Translations under genes and position numbers: made by a program
Notes under the pieces: generated by a model
Seen by the model: the letters and a program-made list of their open reading frames with translations, nothing else
Told to the model about the DNA's origin: nothing
Database searches by the model: none
In this document: piece after piece, positions 34,780-43,509 of the stretch
Layout: every line of letters begins with the position of its first letter
Numbering within the stretch: the first letter of the stretch is position 1
Assembly (NCBI GenBank): GCA_964646615.1
Contig: CAZYEV010000034.1
Coordinates: forward strand, 1 to 64,000
DNA: 64,000 bases
Direction: 5' to 3'
From: M3007 sp964646615
GTDB taxonomy: Bacteria; Bacteroidota; Bacteroidia; Chitinophagales; Saprospiraceae

Positions 34780-37647
34780 ATGACCTCACATTCCATAGCA
34801 CACCCGACCTTCACTACTGTTCCGCACGACCCCATTGGCGTGCTGCAATACACGCTGAGCAACGGCTTGCGGCTGTTTATGTCGGTTAATCGCGACGAAC
34901 CGCGCGTTTACACGGAAATTGCCGTTCGAGCCGGCTCGAAACACGACCCGGACGACACCACCGGGCTGGCGCACTACTTTGAGCACATGATGTTCAAGGG
35001 CACCGACCGGCTGGGCAGTCTGGATTGGGAAAAAGAAAAGCCGCTGCTCGACCGCATCGAGCAACTGTTCGAGCAACACCGGGCCGAGCAAGACCCGGAA
35101 AAAAAGCGGGCGCTGTATGCCGAAATTGACCGCCTGTCGTTCGAGGCAGCGCGCTACGTGGCTGCCAACGAATACGACAAGTTGGTCAGTGCTATGGGCG
35201 CTCGCGGCACCAACGCCTACACGTGGGTGGAGCAAACGGTTTATGTCAACGACATTCCTTCCAACGAGCTGGAGCGCTGGTTTGCGCTGGAAAGCGAGCG
35301 CTTCCGCCGGCCCGTGTTGCGGCTGTTCCACACCGAATTGGAGACGGTTTTCGAGGAGTACAACATCAGCCAGGACCGCGACTTCCGCAAGACGCTCAAG
35401 GCCATGCAGGAGGCGCTGACGCCCACGCACCCCTACGGCACACATACGACGCTGGGCCGCGGGGAGGACCTCAAAAACCCATCGCAGACGAACATTTACC
35501 GCTTCTTTGACCAGTATTACGTGCCCAACAACATGGCCATCGTGTTGTGCGGCGACTTCGACCCGCACCAGGCGGTGCTGTTGGCCGAGCGCTATTTCGG
35601 GCATTTTGCGCCCAAGACCCTGCCGCCCTTCAACCCGCCGCCTCAGCCAGCGCTGACGGCCCGCATCCAGCGCGATGTGTATGGCCAGGAGGCGGCCTGG
35701 CTCGAAATGGGCTGGCGCTTCCCGGGTGCGCGCTCCAAAGAGGCACTCCTGTTGCCCGTAGTGGCCGGCATGCTGCACAACTATCAGGCGGGTCTGTTCG
35801 ATTTGAACCTCATCCAGGCCCAGCGCGTGTTGGAAGCCTCGGCTTTCCCGCGCACGTACGAAGAGTACGGCAGCCTCATCCTCTACGGCAAACCGCGTGA
35901 GGGCCAGGCCCTGGCCGACGTGGAAGCCCTGCTGTGGGAGCAAATCGAACGCCTGCGCCAGGGAGCGTTTGAAGACTGGCTCCCGCAAGCCGTCGTGAAA
36001 GACCTCAAACTGTCGGAAATCCGCCAATTCGAGAAAAACACCGGACGCGCCAGCGCCATCACGGCTGCCTTCGTCTCCGGGCTGCCCTGGGCCGAAATGG
36101 TCAACCGCTGGAAACGCTTAGAGCGCCTCACCAAGGCCGACATTGTGGCCTTTGCCCAACAGCACCTGCGCCCCGACAACTACGTGGCCGTTTACAAACA
36201 CCACGGCGACGACCCCTCGGTGATGAAGGTGGAAAAACCCCCCATCACACCGGTAGAACTCAATCGCACCGACCTTTCGGCCTTCGCGCAGGAATTTTTG
36301 CAAAAAACAACTCCGGAAATCAAGCCGGAATTTGTGGACTTTAAGAAAGCCCTCCGCACCCTTCGGCTGGCGCCCGGGCTGACGCTGCGCACGGTGCAAC
36401 AGCCCGACAGTCAGCTGTTCCGACTGTACTTCATTTTTGAAATGGGCAAGAGCAGCGACCGCCGCCTTTCACTGGCGGCCAGCTATTTGCCCTATCTGGG
36501 TACGTCGCGCTATTCGCCGGCCCAAATGCAACAGGCGTTTTACCGCATCGGTGCGCATTTTTCGGCCTCTTGCTACGGCGATTACTTCTACCTGTCGCTC
36601 ACCGGTCTGGCGGAGTCGTTCGATGAAGCCTTAGCACTGGTAGAACACCTGCTCACCGACGTGCAGCCCAACGATGAGGCGCTGGAAAACCTGAAAGCCG
36701 ACACCTTGCTGCGCCGTGCAAATGCCAAAAAAGACAAGCGCACCATCCTGAACAAGGCGCTGTACAACTATGCGCGCTACGGCAGGTTTTCGCCCTACAC
36801 CGACCGCCTGAGCACCGAGGAGCTGCAGGCGCTGCGCGCTGAAGAACTGACGGAGCTGCTGCGCCAGCTGCCTGCGTTTCAGCATGAGCGCTTTTACTGC
36901 GGGCCGCTCAATACGCGCCAGGTCGCTCAGCGTCTGCGCAAAATGTTTGCCCCCCAGGCTGCGCTTCGGCCGCCCCTGCCCGCCCGCCGCTATCGCGAGC
37001 GCATCGTGCGCCGCGACCAGGTCTTCTTCGTGCACTTTCCGATGGTGCAGGTCGAGATGCTGCTCATTGCCAAAGGCGAGCCGACGTTCGACCGCAATGC
37101 CTTTGCACTGTCGGAGTGGTACAACCAGTACTTCGGCTATGGGCTGTCTTCTATTGTTTTTCAGGAAATTCGCGAGGCCAAAGCGCTGGCTTATGCCGCT
37201 TATGCCTATTATGCTAACCCCGACAAGCGCCGCTTGCCGCACTACTTCCAGGCGTACGTAGGCACACAGCCCGACAAATTGCGCGAGGCCGTCGAAGCCT
37301 TCCAGCAATTGCTCGCCCACATGCCCGTGTCGCTGCCGCAAATGGAGCACGCCCGTCAGAGCGTCTTGCGCCAGATTGCCGCCAGCCGCGTTACCCGCGC
37401 CGACATCTACTGGAACTGGCGCACCACACGCCGCCGCGGCTTCCACCACGACCTGCGGCAGGACATCTATCAGGCCATCCAACAAGCAAAGCCCGATGAC
37501 CTCATCCGCTTCCACGAACAATACGTCGCCAACCGACCCATGCGCTGGTTGGTGCTGGGCGATGAAAACCGCGTGGATTTCGGCCTCTTGCAACAAGCCA
37601 TTGGGCCGGTGCAAAAACTGACGCTGGAGGAGATTTTTGGGTATTAA
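34780..37647 (+). CDS. M16-family zinc peptidase (full-length, two-half)
   Basis: 955 residues from ATG 34780; the frame extends 48 codons upstream into the intergenic promoter region (TACTTTCG at 34746-34753). The inverted zinc motif HxxEH is H65-Y-F-E68-H69, with the third ligand Glu about 120 residues later (TELETVFEEYN). The N-terminal M16 domain and its C-domain are followed by a second, inactive M16 half (from about residue 530), as in pitrilysin/insulinase-like enzymes. No signal peptide is evident, so it would act in the cytoplasm or leave by another route. Confidence 0.93.
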   Translation: MTSHSIAHPTFTTVPHDPIGVLQYTLSNGLRLFMSVNRDEPRVYTEIAVRAGSKHDPDDTTGLAHYFEHMMFKGTDRLGSLDWEKEKPLLDRIEQLFEQHRAEQDPEKKRALYAEIDRLSFEAARYVAANEYDKLVSAMGARGTNAYTWVEQTVYVNDIPSNELERWFALESERFRRPVLRLFHTELETVFEEYNISQDRDFRKTLKAMQEALTPTHPYGTHTTLGRGEDLKNPSQTNIYRFFDQYYVPNNMAIVLCGDFDPHQAVLLAERYFGHFAPKTLPPFNPPPQPALTARIQRDVYGQEAAWLEMGWRFPGARSKEALLLPVVAGMLHNYQAGLFDLNLIQAQRVLEASAFPRTYEEYGSLILYGKPREGQALADVEALLWEQIERLRQGAFEDWLPQAVVKDLKLSEIRQFEKNTGRASAITAAFVSGLPWAEMVNRWKRLERLTKADIVAFAQQHLRPDNYVAVYKHHGDDPSVMKVEKPPITPVELNRTDLSAFAQEFLQKTTPEIKPEFVDFKKALRTLRLAPGLTLRTVQQPDSQLFRLYFIFEMGKSSDRRLSLAASYLPYLGTSRYSPAQMQQAFYRIGAHFSASCYGDYFYLSLTGLAESFDEALALVEHLLTDVQPNDEALENLKADTLLRRANAKKDKRTILNKALYNYARYGRFSPYTDRLSTEELQALRAEELTELLRQLPAFQHERFYCGPLNTRQVAQRLRKMFAPQAALRPPLPARRYRERIVRRDQVFFVHFPMVQVEMLLIAKGEPTFDRNAFALSEWYNQYFGYGLSSIVFQEIREAKALAYAAYAYYANPDKRRLPHYFQAYVGTQPDKLREAVEAFQQLLAHMPVSLPQMEHARQSVLRQIAASRVTRADIYWNWRTTRRRGFHHDLRQDIYQAIQQAKPDDLIRFHEQYVANRPMRWLVLGDENRVDFGLLQQAIGPVQKLTLEEIFGY

Positions 37648-37845
37648 GGCAAAGCGGTCGCCCGCTTCGGTTTCGGCATCAGGTTCAGGTGTTGTTCAGA
37701 CTGGCGGCGCCCGAAGCGCTCAGCAGCGTAAGGTGGGAAAACAGGAAGGGCACAGCAGGACAATTTTATGCCGCTTCGCGGAGGGACGTGCCGCTTTCGT
37801 CGCCTCGGGGCCGCGCGTCTGATAGTTCGGCGATAGGGCCTGCTC

Positions 37846-40269
37846 TTAAGCCGAGCAGGCGATACAGTTCGGGTCGTCTAATCTGCACACCCTGCCCTGA
37901 AGGTCTTCCACGCGCAGCGCTTCCATTTGGGGCGCAGGCGCATCGGCGCCGCCAGCGGTCGAGTGGGTAGCCGGTGCATCAGCAGAGCGAGTGAATTTCT
38001 GCTGGTGCTTGTCGCTGAGGGTAAACTTGATGGGGTCTGTGGCCGCCTTCGAGCGCAGGTAGTACATGCCCGTTTTGAGGCCTTTTTGCCAGGCGTAGAA
38101 GTGCATCGAGGACAGTTTGGCGAACGTGGGCGCTTCCATGAACACATTGAGGCTCTGGCTCTGGCAGATGAAGGCGCCGCGGTCGGCGGCCATGTCGAGG
38201 ATGACCTTCTGGCTGATTTCGTAGGCCGTTTTATAAATGTCGCGCACCTCTTTGGGTATAGCCTCGATGCCTTGCACAGAGCCGTTGGCGGCCATGATGG
38301 CTTCGCGCATTTCCTCGTTCCACAGGCCTAAGCGCACTAAGTCGCGCATGAGGTGCTTGTTGACCACGATGTGCTCGCCGGCCAGGGTGCGGCGGGTGTA
38401 GAGGTTGCTGGTGTAGGGCTCGAAGCACTCGTTGTTGCCCAGTATCTGGCTGGTGGAGGCCGTGGGCATGGGTGCCACGAGGAGCGAGTTGCGCACGCCC
38501 ACGCGCTTGACGCGCTCACGCAGGCTTTCCCAGTCCCAGCGGTCGGAGGGCTGAACGCCCCAGAGGTCGAACTGGAACAGCCCCTGGCTCATGGGCGAGC
38601 CGGCAAAGGTCTCGTAGGGGCCATATTTTTCGGCCAGGTTGCAGCTTTCAGTAACGGCGGCGAAGTAAATGGCCTCGAAGATGTCGCGGTTGAGGCGGCG
38701 GGCTTCTTCGCTGTCGAAGGGCAGCCCCAACAGGATGAACGTATCAGCCAGCCCCTGCACACCCAGCCCAATGGGCCGGTGACGGCGGTTGGAGCGCTCG
38801 GCCTGCGGTATGGGGTAGTAGTTGATGTCAATGACCTTGTTGAGGTTGCGCGTAACGACGCGCGTAATCTCGTGGAGGCGCTCGAAGTCGAACCGGCCAT
38901 CGCGCACGAACTTGGGCAGGGCAATGGAAGCCAGGTTGCACACAGCGACCTCATCGGGCGAGGTGTATTCGATGATTTCGGTGCACAGGTTGGACGACCG
39001 AATAGTGCCCAAATTCTTCTGGTTGCTCTTCTCGTTGGCGGCGTCTTTGTACAGGATGTAGGGCGTGCCGGTTTCTATCTGGCTTTCCAGGATGGCATTC
39101 CACAGCTCGCGAGCGCGCACGGTGCGGCGCTGGCGGCCTTCGCGCTCATACTGGCAGTAAAGGGCCTCGAACTTGGCCCCATACACGTCGAACAGCCCCG
39201 GCGCCTCATTGGGGCAAAACAGCGACCACTCTTCATCGTTTTTCACGCGCTCCATGAAGAGGTCGGGCACCCATAGGGCATAGAACAGGTCGCGGGCGCG
39301 CAACTCTTCTTTGCCGTGATTTTTCTTCAGGTCGAGAAACTCAAAAATGTCGGCGTGCCAGGGTTCCAGATAAATGGCAAAGGCGCCTTTGCGTTTGCCG
39401 CCGCCCTGGTCTACGTAGCGGGCCGTGTCGTTGAAGACGCGCAACATCGGTATGATGCCGTTGGAGGTGCCGCCCGTGCCCTTGATGTAAGAGCCGGTAG
39501 CACGGATGTTGTGGATGCTGACGCCAATGCCGCCAGCGCTCTGGGAGATGAGGGCGCAGCGCTTGAGCGTCTCGAAGATGCCTTCGATGCTGTCTTCCGT
39601 CATGGAAAGGAGGAAGCACGACGACAGCTGCGGCTTGGGCGTGCCGGCGTTGAACAGCGTAGGCGTGGCGTGGATAAACCAGCGCTCGCTCATGAGGTTA
39701 TAGGTCTCGATGGCAGCTTCGATGTCTTCGCCATGAATGCCAACAGCCACGCGCATGAACAGGTGCTGCGGGCGCTCCACCACCTTGCCGTTCATGCGCA
39801 TGAGATAAGAGCGCTCCAGGGTCTTGAAGCCGAAGTAGTCGAAATCGAAGTCTCGGTCGTGAATGATGGCTGAGTCGAGCCGGTCTTTGTGCTTCATGAC
39901 GATGCGGAACGTCTCGTCGCCGATAAGGCCAGCGCGCTCGCCGGTTTTGGGGTCTATGTAGTGATAGAGGTCGTGCACGACTTTGTGGAAGGTCTTTTCG
40001 GTTTCTTTGTGCAGGTTGCTGACGGCGATGCGTGCAGCCAGCAGAGCATAGTCAGGGTGTATGGTGGCCATAGTAGCAGCCGTTTCAGCGGCTAAGTTGT
40101 CTAATTCGACGGTGGTTACGCCGTCGTAGAGGCCCAGGATGACTTTTTTAGCCACCTCAATGATGTTGACATAGCGGGCATCTAACCCGTAGCAGAGCTT
40201 GCGCAGGCGCGCCGTGATTTTATCGAACGACACGTCTTCTCTGCGCCCAGAGCGTTTTACGACTTGCAT
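37846..40269 (-). CDS. nrdA: Ribonucleoside-diphosphate reductase, large (alpha) subunit, class I
   Basis: 807 residues. It reduces ribonucleotides to deoxyribonucleotides with NrdB. An N-terminal ATP-cone (1-95, VVKRSGRREDVSFDKI) gives overall dATP/ATP control. The barrel has the active-site cysteines in QLSSCFLLSM and VAVCNLASI, with the NLCTEI motif, and the C-terminal redox pair is C802 and C805 in the last residues (CIACSA). The sequence is closer to the eukaryote-like class Ia. It is the last gene of the nrdB-DUF1508-nrdA set, with 150 bases and a hairpin before it. Confidence 0.96.
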   Translation of the reverse strand: MQVVKRSGRREDVSFDKITARLRKLCYGLDARYVNIIEVAKKVILGLYDGVTTVELDNLAAETAATMATIHPDYALLAARIAVSNLHKETEKTFHKVVHDLYHYIDPKTGERAGLIGDETFRIVMKHKDRLDSAIIHDRDFDFDYFGFKTLERSYLMRMNGKVVERPQHLFMRVAVGIHGEDIEAAIETYNLMSERWFIHATPTLFNAGTPKPQLSSCFLLSMTEDSIEGIFETLKRCALISQSAGGIGVSIHNIRATGSYIKGTGGTSNGIIPMLRVFNDTARYVDQGGGKRKGAFAIYLEPWHADIFEFLDLKKNHGKEELRARDLFYALWVPDLFMERVKNDEEWSLFCPNEAPGLFDVYGAKFEALYCQYEREGRQRRTVRARELWNAILESQIETGTPYILYKDAANEKSNQKNLGTIRSSNLCTEIIEYTSPDEVAVCNLASIALPKFVRDGRFDFERLHEITRVVTRNLNKVIDINYYPIPQAERSNRRHRPIGLGVQGLADTFILLGLPFDSEEARRLNRDIFEAIYFAAVTESCNLAEKYGPYETFAGSPMSQGLFQFDLWGVQPSDRWDWESLRERVKRVGVRNSLLVAPMPTASTSQILGNNECFEPYTSNLYTRRTLAGEHIVVNKHLMRDLVRLGLWNEEMREAIMAANGSVQGIEAIPKEVRDIYKTAYEISQKVILDMAADRGAFICQSQSLNVFMEAPTFAKLSSMHFYAWQKGLKTGMYYLRSKAATDPIKFTLSDKHQQKFTRSADAPATHSTAGGADAPAPQMEALRVEDLQGRVCRLDDPNCIACSA

Positions 40270-40375
40270 ATGTAGCGAATTTGGAAGGTTTTGTATAGAA
40301 AATAGATAGACATTTCCACCGAAGTGCGGTAGAGCAGGGTGGATTTTAGGGTTACCTGAAGAATGATTATGTCAG

Positions 40376-40408
40376 CCCACACCCGAGCGCTATTTGCTCA
40401 GGTGTGGG
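40376..40408 (-). terminator. Hairpin between DUF1508 gene and nrdA
   Basis: CCCACACCCGAGC and GCTCAGGTGTGGG pair over 13 positions with one mismatch around a seven-base loop. There is no strong T-run, so it could be a partial terminator or a processing site that sets nrdA expression. Confidence 0.55.
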
Positions 40409-40419
40409 GAAGGTGTGGG

Positions 40420-40758
40420 TCAGGCCTCAGCCGTCTCATCCACGATTTCGGCGTCAGGTGCATTTTTCTTCACCGACTCGATACCGTTGTCGCGCGTGGT
40501 CTCAGAGGCATACATCTGGCTCTGGCCAATGACCTGGCCATTGCTGGCTTTCAATACAAAATAAGGCTGGCCACTGGCCGATACCTTGCGCTCGAAGCGG
40601 CTGTCTTCCTGAGCATTTTTCTTGACCGACTCGACACCGTTCAGGCAGGCGGCTTTTGTGGTGTAACCTTCGCTGCTCAGGATGACCTGCCCATTCGTAG
40701 CCAGCAGATTGAACTGGAAATCGCCGTTTTTTCGCTTACTAATGACAAATTTGCCCAT
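40420..40758 (-). CDS. DUF1508 (YegP-like) two-repeat protein
   Basis: 112 residues with two tandem DUF1508 motifs: FVISKRKNGDFQFNLLATNGQVILSSEGY with a following GVESVKKNA, and FVLKASNGQVIGQSQMY with GIESVKKNA. The protein is small, soluble and without catalytic residues. It lies 24 bases after nrdB and before nrdA, so it is expressed with ribonucleotide reductase. A role as accessory or regulator of the reductase is possible but unproven. Confidence 0.9.
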   Translation of the reverse strand: MGKFVISKRKNGDFQFNLLATNGQVILSSEGYTTKAACLNGVESVKKNAQEDSRFERKVSASGQPYFVLKASNGQVIGQSQMYASETTRDNGIESVKKNAPDAEIVDETAEA

Positions 40759-40782
40759 AAAACTTTTTATTTTAATGAAAAA

Positions 40783-41772
40783 TTAGAAATCGGCTTCCGT
40801 AGTGAAGGTCTGTTCTTCCCGTTTGGCCATGACGCCAGCCTTCTGGTAGTCGCCTACGCGCTTTTCGAAGAAGTTAGTCTTGCCCTGAATGGAGATCATG
40901 TCCATCCACGGGAACGGATTGGCTGTGCCATAAACCTTCGGCACGCCCAGCGCCACCAGTAGGCGGTCGGCCACAAATTCGATGTACTGGCTCATCAGGT
41001 CGGCGTTCATGCCGATGAGCGACACGGGCAGGGCATCCAAAATGAACTCCTTTTCAAACTCGACGGCCTCCGTGATGATGGCCTGCACCTCTTCGGGCGC
41101 CAGCTTGTTGCGCAGCATGGAGTAGAGCAGGCAGGCGAAGTCGCAGTGCATGCCTTCGTCGCGACTGATGAGCTCGTTGGAGAACGTCAGGCCCGGCATC
41201 AGGCCGCGCTTCTTAAGCCAGAAAATGGCGCAGAACGACCCGGAGAAGAAAATGCCTTCCACCGCAGCAAAAGCAATCAGCCGATGCGCAAACGACGGAG
41301 CATTCTCAATCCAGCGCAGCGCCCACTGGCCCTTCTTCGCCACACACGGCAGGTTTTGCAGAGCATTGAACAGGAAGCGCTTCTCCTGCGGATCCTTAAT
41401 ATAGGTGTCAATGAGCAGCGAGTACACTTCCGAATGGATGTTCTCGATGGCAATCTGGAAGCCGTAGAAGCAACGCGCTTCCGGAATTTGCACCTCGCGC
41501 ATGAAGTTGAGCACTAAGTTCTCGTTCACAATGCCGTCCGAAGCGGCGAAAAACGCCAGCACGTGCTTGATGAAGTGCCGGTCGTTGTCGTTGAGCTTGT
41601 GCTCCCAGTCGTGCAGGTCTTGCTGAAGGTCAATCTCCTCAGCCGTCCAGAAGGAAGCCTCCGCCTTTTTGTACCAGTTCCAGACCTCCGGGTACTGAAT
41701 AGGCAGCAGCACAAACCGATTGGGGTTGTCGGCCAGAATAGGCTCCGCGTCGTGCATATCTTCTCTTAACAT
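40783..41772 (-). CDS. nrdB: Ribonucleoside-diphosphate reductase, small (beta) subunit, class Ia
   Basis: 329 residues from ATG 41772. Supplies the tyrosyl radical. Iron ligands and the radical tyrosine are in DLHDWEHKL and ENIHSEVYSLLIDTYI (Y within SEVYSL), with later ligands in FAAVEGIFFSGSF and ISRDEGMHCDFA. The acidic end EQTFTTEADF would dock on NrdA. The open frame continues upstream to 42006 but this covers the untranslated leader with its hairpin and promoter. Confidence 0.96.
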   Translation of the reverse strand: MLREDMHDAEPILADNPNRFVLLPIQYPEVWNWYKKAEASFWTAEEIDLQQDLHDWEHKLNDNDRHFIKHVLAFFAASDGIVNENLVLNFMREVQIPEARCFYGFQIAIENIHSEVYSLLIDTYIKDPQEKRFLFNALQNLPCVAKKGQWALRWIENAPSFAHRLIAFAAVEGIFFSGSFCAIFWLKKRGLMPGLTFSNELISRDEGMHCDFACLLYSMLRNKLAPEEVQAIITEAVEFEKEFILDALPVSLIGMNADLMSQYIEFVADRLLVALGVPKVYGTANPFPWMDMISIQGKTNFFEKRVGDYQKAGVMAKREEQTFTTEADF

Positions 41773-41883
41773 AGAAAACGTGTGTGTATGGTGTGGTAAA
41801 AATGTTGTCCGACAAAAAGGGCGCAGCTCCTCGTATGGGAAGAACCTCAGCGGGAAAGACAACGAAGCGTGTGGTGGATAAAA

Positions 41884-41917
41884 AAGCCCCCTTTTCCGGA
41901 AGAAAACAGGGGGGCTT
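41884..41917 (-). promoter_or_regulatory. Terminator/attenuator hairpin in the nrdB leader
   Basis: On the minus strand AAGCCCCC and GGGGGCTT arms form a stem with an extended inner part and a TTCC loop, directly followed by TTTTTT. It lies about 45 bases after the predicted transcription start and about 110 bases before the nrdB ATG, so readthrough would control the operon. No ATG for a leader peptide precedes it. Confidence 0.7.
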
Positions 41918-41962
41918 GCCCGAGGCAAAAACGATAGAATGGGATTGGAATGGAAGTGAGCA

Positions 41963-41970
41963 CAAAAGTA
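41963..41970 (-). promoter_or_regulatory. Promoter of nrdB-DUF1508-nrdA
   Basis: Minus-strand TACTTTTG fits TAnnTTTG, with a TTG exactly 19 bases upstream. The predicted untranslated leader is about 185 bases long. Confidence 0.8.
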
Positions 41971-42010
41971 GGGAAGGCAATAGCCGCTGCAAGTTAATTT
42001 CCCCACAAAT

Positions 42011-42098
42011 TGTGGATAATTTTTTCAAACTTTTGATTTTCAGATATTTAAATTCGGCACAAAAAATGTCCACAGTGTGGATAACTCGGTGTGGAAAA
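42011..42098. promoter_or_regulatory. DnaA-box cluster upstream of nrdB
   Basis: Two perfect DnaA boxes (TTATCCACA on the minus strand) are at 42011-42019 and 42076-42084. Near-matches are TTTTCCACA at 42090-42098 (minus) and ATGTCCACA at 42066-42074 (plus), the last facing its neighbour as TCCACAGTGTGGA. The stretch between is AT-rich. The cluster is 40-130 bases upstream of the nrdB promoter. Confidence 0.7.
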
Positions 42099-42249
42099 TT
42101 TTAGGCTCTGTGCAGAGCATTTTGGGAGGGTCGTCCAGCGGTCTAAATGCGTTTCTGGGGCTGTTGAGTGGCGCAGGTTCGGCATACCTTTGGCGATAAA
42201 AGGCGGCGGGTCGAGCAGCATCGCTCGGCCTACCTTTTCTACGGAATCT

Positions 42250-43341
42250 ATGGAACTCCATTTTCGCGACAGGCGTGTGCTCGTTACCGGGCATACCGGT
42301 TTCAAAGGCGCCTGGCTGAGCCTGTGGTTGGAGCGTCTGGGCGCCCAGCTTTCGGGCATTTCGCTCGACCCGCGCACAGAGCGCGACGTGTTCGTCCTGA
42401 GCGGCATTGGCCAGCGCATGCACGACCACCGGGCCGATATCCGTGACTTGGATGCTGTGCTGAGCATCTTCGCCCTCGAACAGCCTGAAGTGGTGTTCCA
42501 CTTAGCCGCCCAACCCTTAGTGCTGCCCGGCTACGAAGACCCGGTAGGCACGTTCGCCACCAACACACAGGGCACGGTGCACATCCTGGAGGCCATCCGC
42601 CAAACACCCAGCGTGCGCGCGGCTGTGCTCGTTACTACCGACAAGTGCTACGAAAACCGCGAGTGGGTCTATGGCTACCGCGAACTCGACCCCATGGGCG
42701 GCCACGACCCCTACAGCGCCAGCAAGGGCGCCGCGGAGCTGGTCATCGCCGCCTATCGGCGCTCGTTCTTTCATCGCTCCGGCAGCCCGGCCATAGCCTC
42801 GGCCCGCGCGGGCAACGTCATCGGCGGCGGCGACTGGGCCGAATACCGCCTCGTGCCCGACATCGTGCGCGCCCTCGAAAGCGGCCAACCTTTAGACATC
42901 CGAAGCCCCAACGCCGTGCGCCCCTGGCAGCACGTGCTGGAGCCTTTGGGCGGATACCTGCTGCTGGCCCAGCGCTTACTCGACGCACCCGAACGCTATG
43001 CCGAAGCCTGGAACTTCGGCCCCTTGCCGCACAGCATCCAGCCCGTGCGCGCCGTGTGCGATGCCTTCTTCCGGCACTTCCGCCAACAAAACCCTCAACT
43101 GCAGGCGCACCCCGGCTGGCGCGACATCTCCTCGCCCAACCAGCCGCACGAAGCTGGTCTGCTCATGCTCGACATTAGCAAGGCCATCCACCGCCTGCGC
43201 TGGCAACCGGCGCTGACCTTTAGCGAAATGGTCGCCCTGACGGCAGACTGGTACGCGCGCTACTCAGCAGAGTCGGTACAAGCGCTGTGTCAGGAGCAAA
43301 TTCAGACGTATGAGCAGCTGTGGGCGGAGCGCTGCGGGTGA
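42250..43341 (+). CDS. rfbG: CDP-glucose 4,6-dehydratase-like SDR
   Basis: 363 residues from ATG 42250. Extended SDR with VLVTGHTGFKGAWLSLWLERLGA (NAD motif and the RfbG-type FKGxWLxxWL), VFHLAAQPLV, TDKCYEN and the YxxxK motif DPYSASKGAAE. RfbG makes CDP-4-keto-6-deoxyglucose, a precursor of dideoxy-sugars in surface polysaccharide. No other sugar-nucleotide genes are adjacent, so it is isolated from a normal O-antigen cluster. Confidence 0.88.
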   Translation: MELHFRDRRVLVTGHTGFKGAWLSLWLERLGAQLSGISLDPRTERDVFVLSGIGQRMHDHRADIRDLDAVLSIFALEQPEVVFHLAAQPLVLPGYEDPVGTFATNTQGTVHILEAIRQTPSVRAAVLVTTDKCYENREWVYGYRELDPMGGHDPYSASKGAAELVIAAYRRSFFHRSGSPAIASARAGNVIGGGDWAEYRLVPDIVRALESGQPLDIRSPNAVRPWQHVLEPLGGYLLLAQRLLDAPERYAEAWNFGPLPHSIQPVRAVCDAFFRHFRQQNPQLQAHPGWRDISSPNQPHEAGLLMLDISKAIHRLRWQPALTFSEMVALTADWYARYSAESVQALCQEQIQTYEQLWAERCG

Positions 43342-43509
43342 GTGCTGACGTTCCTCTTTTGTCCCGAATATGTCCCGATTTGTCCTGAAAACAGTGCGCG
43401 CTTAAGCCTTTTACGACGACACCGCCATCTGTCGCCGCCTGTAGGCGTTCAGCTATTTGCCGACGACCCAGGTCGAAACCGCCAGCCTCTGCGTGGCACG
43501 AGGAGCACG

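Noticed and set aside
34786..36027. 413-residue minus-strand open frame inside the M16 peptidase
   Set aside because: Antisense shadow of a highly conserved gene; the sequence has no recognisable domain.
37838..37861. Terminator hairpin at the end of nrdA (GCCTGCTC/GAGCAGGC)
   Set aside because: It spans the stop codon and the codons for the essential C-terminal cysteines and has no T-run; likely a by-product of coding.
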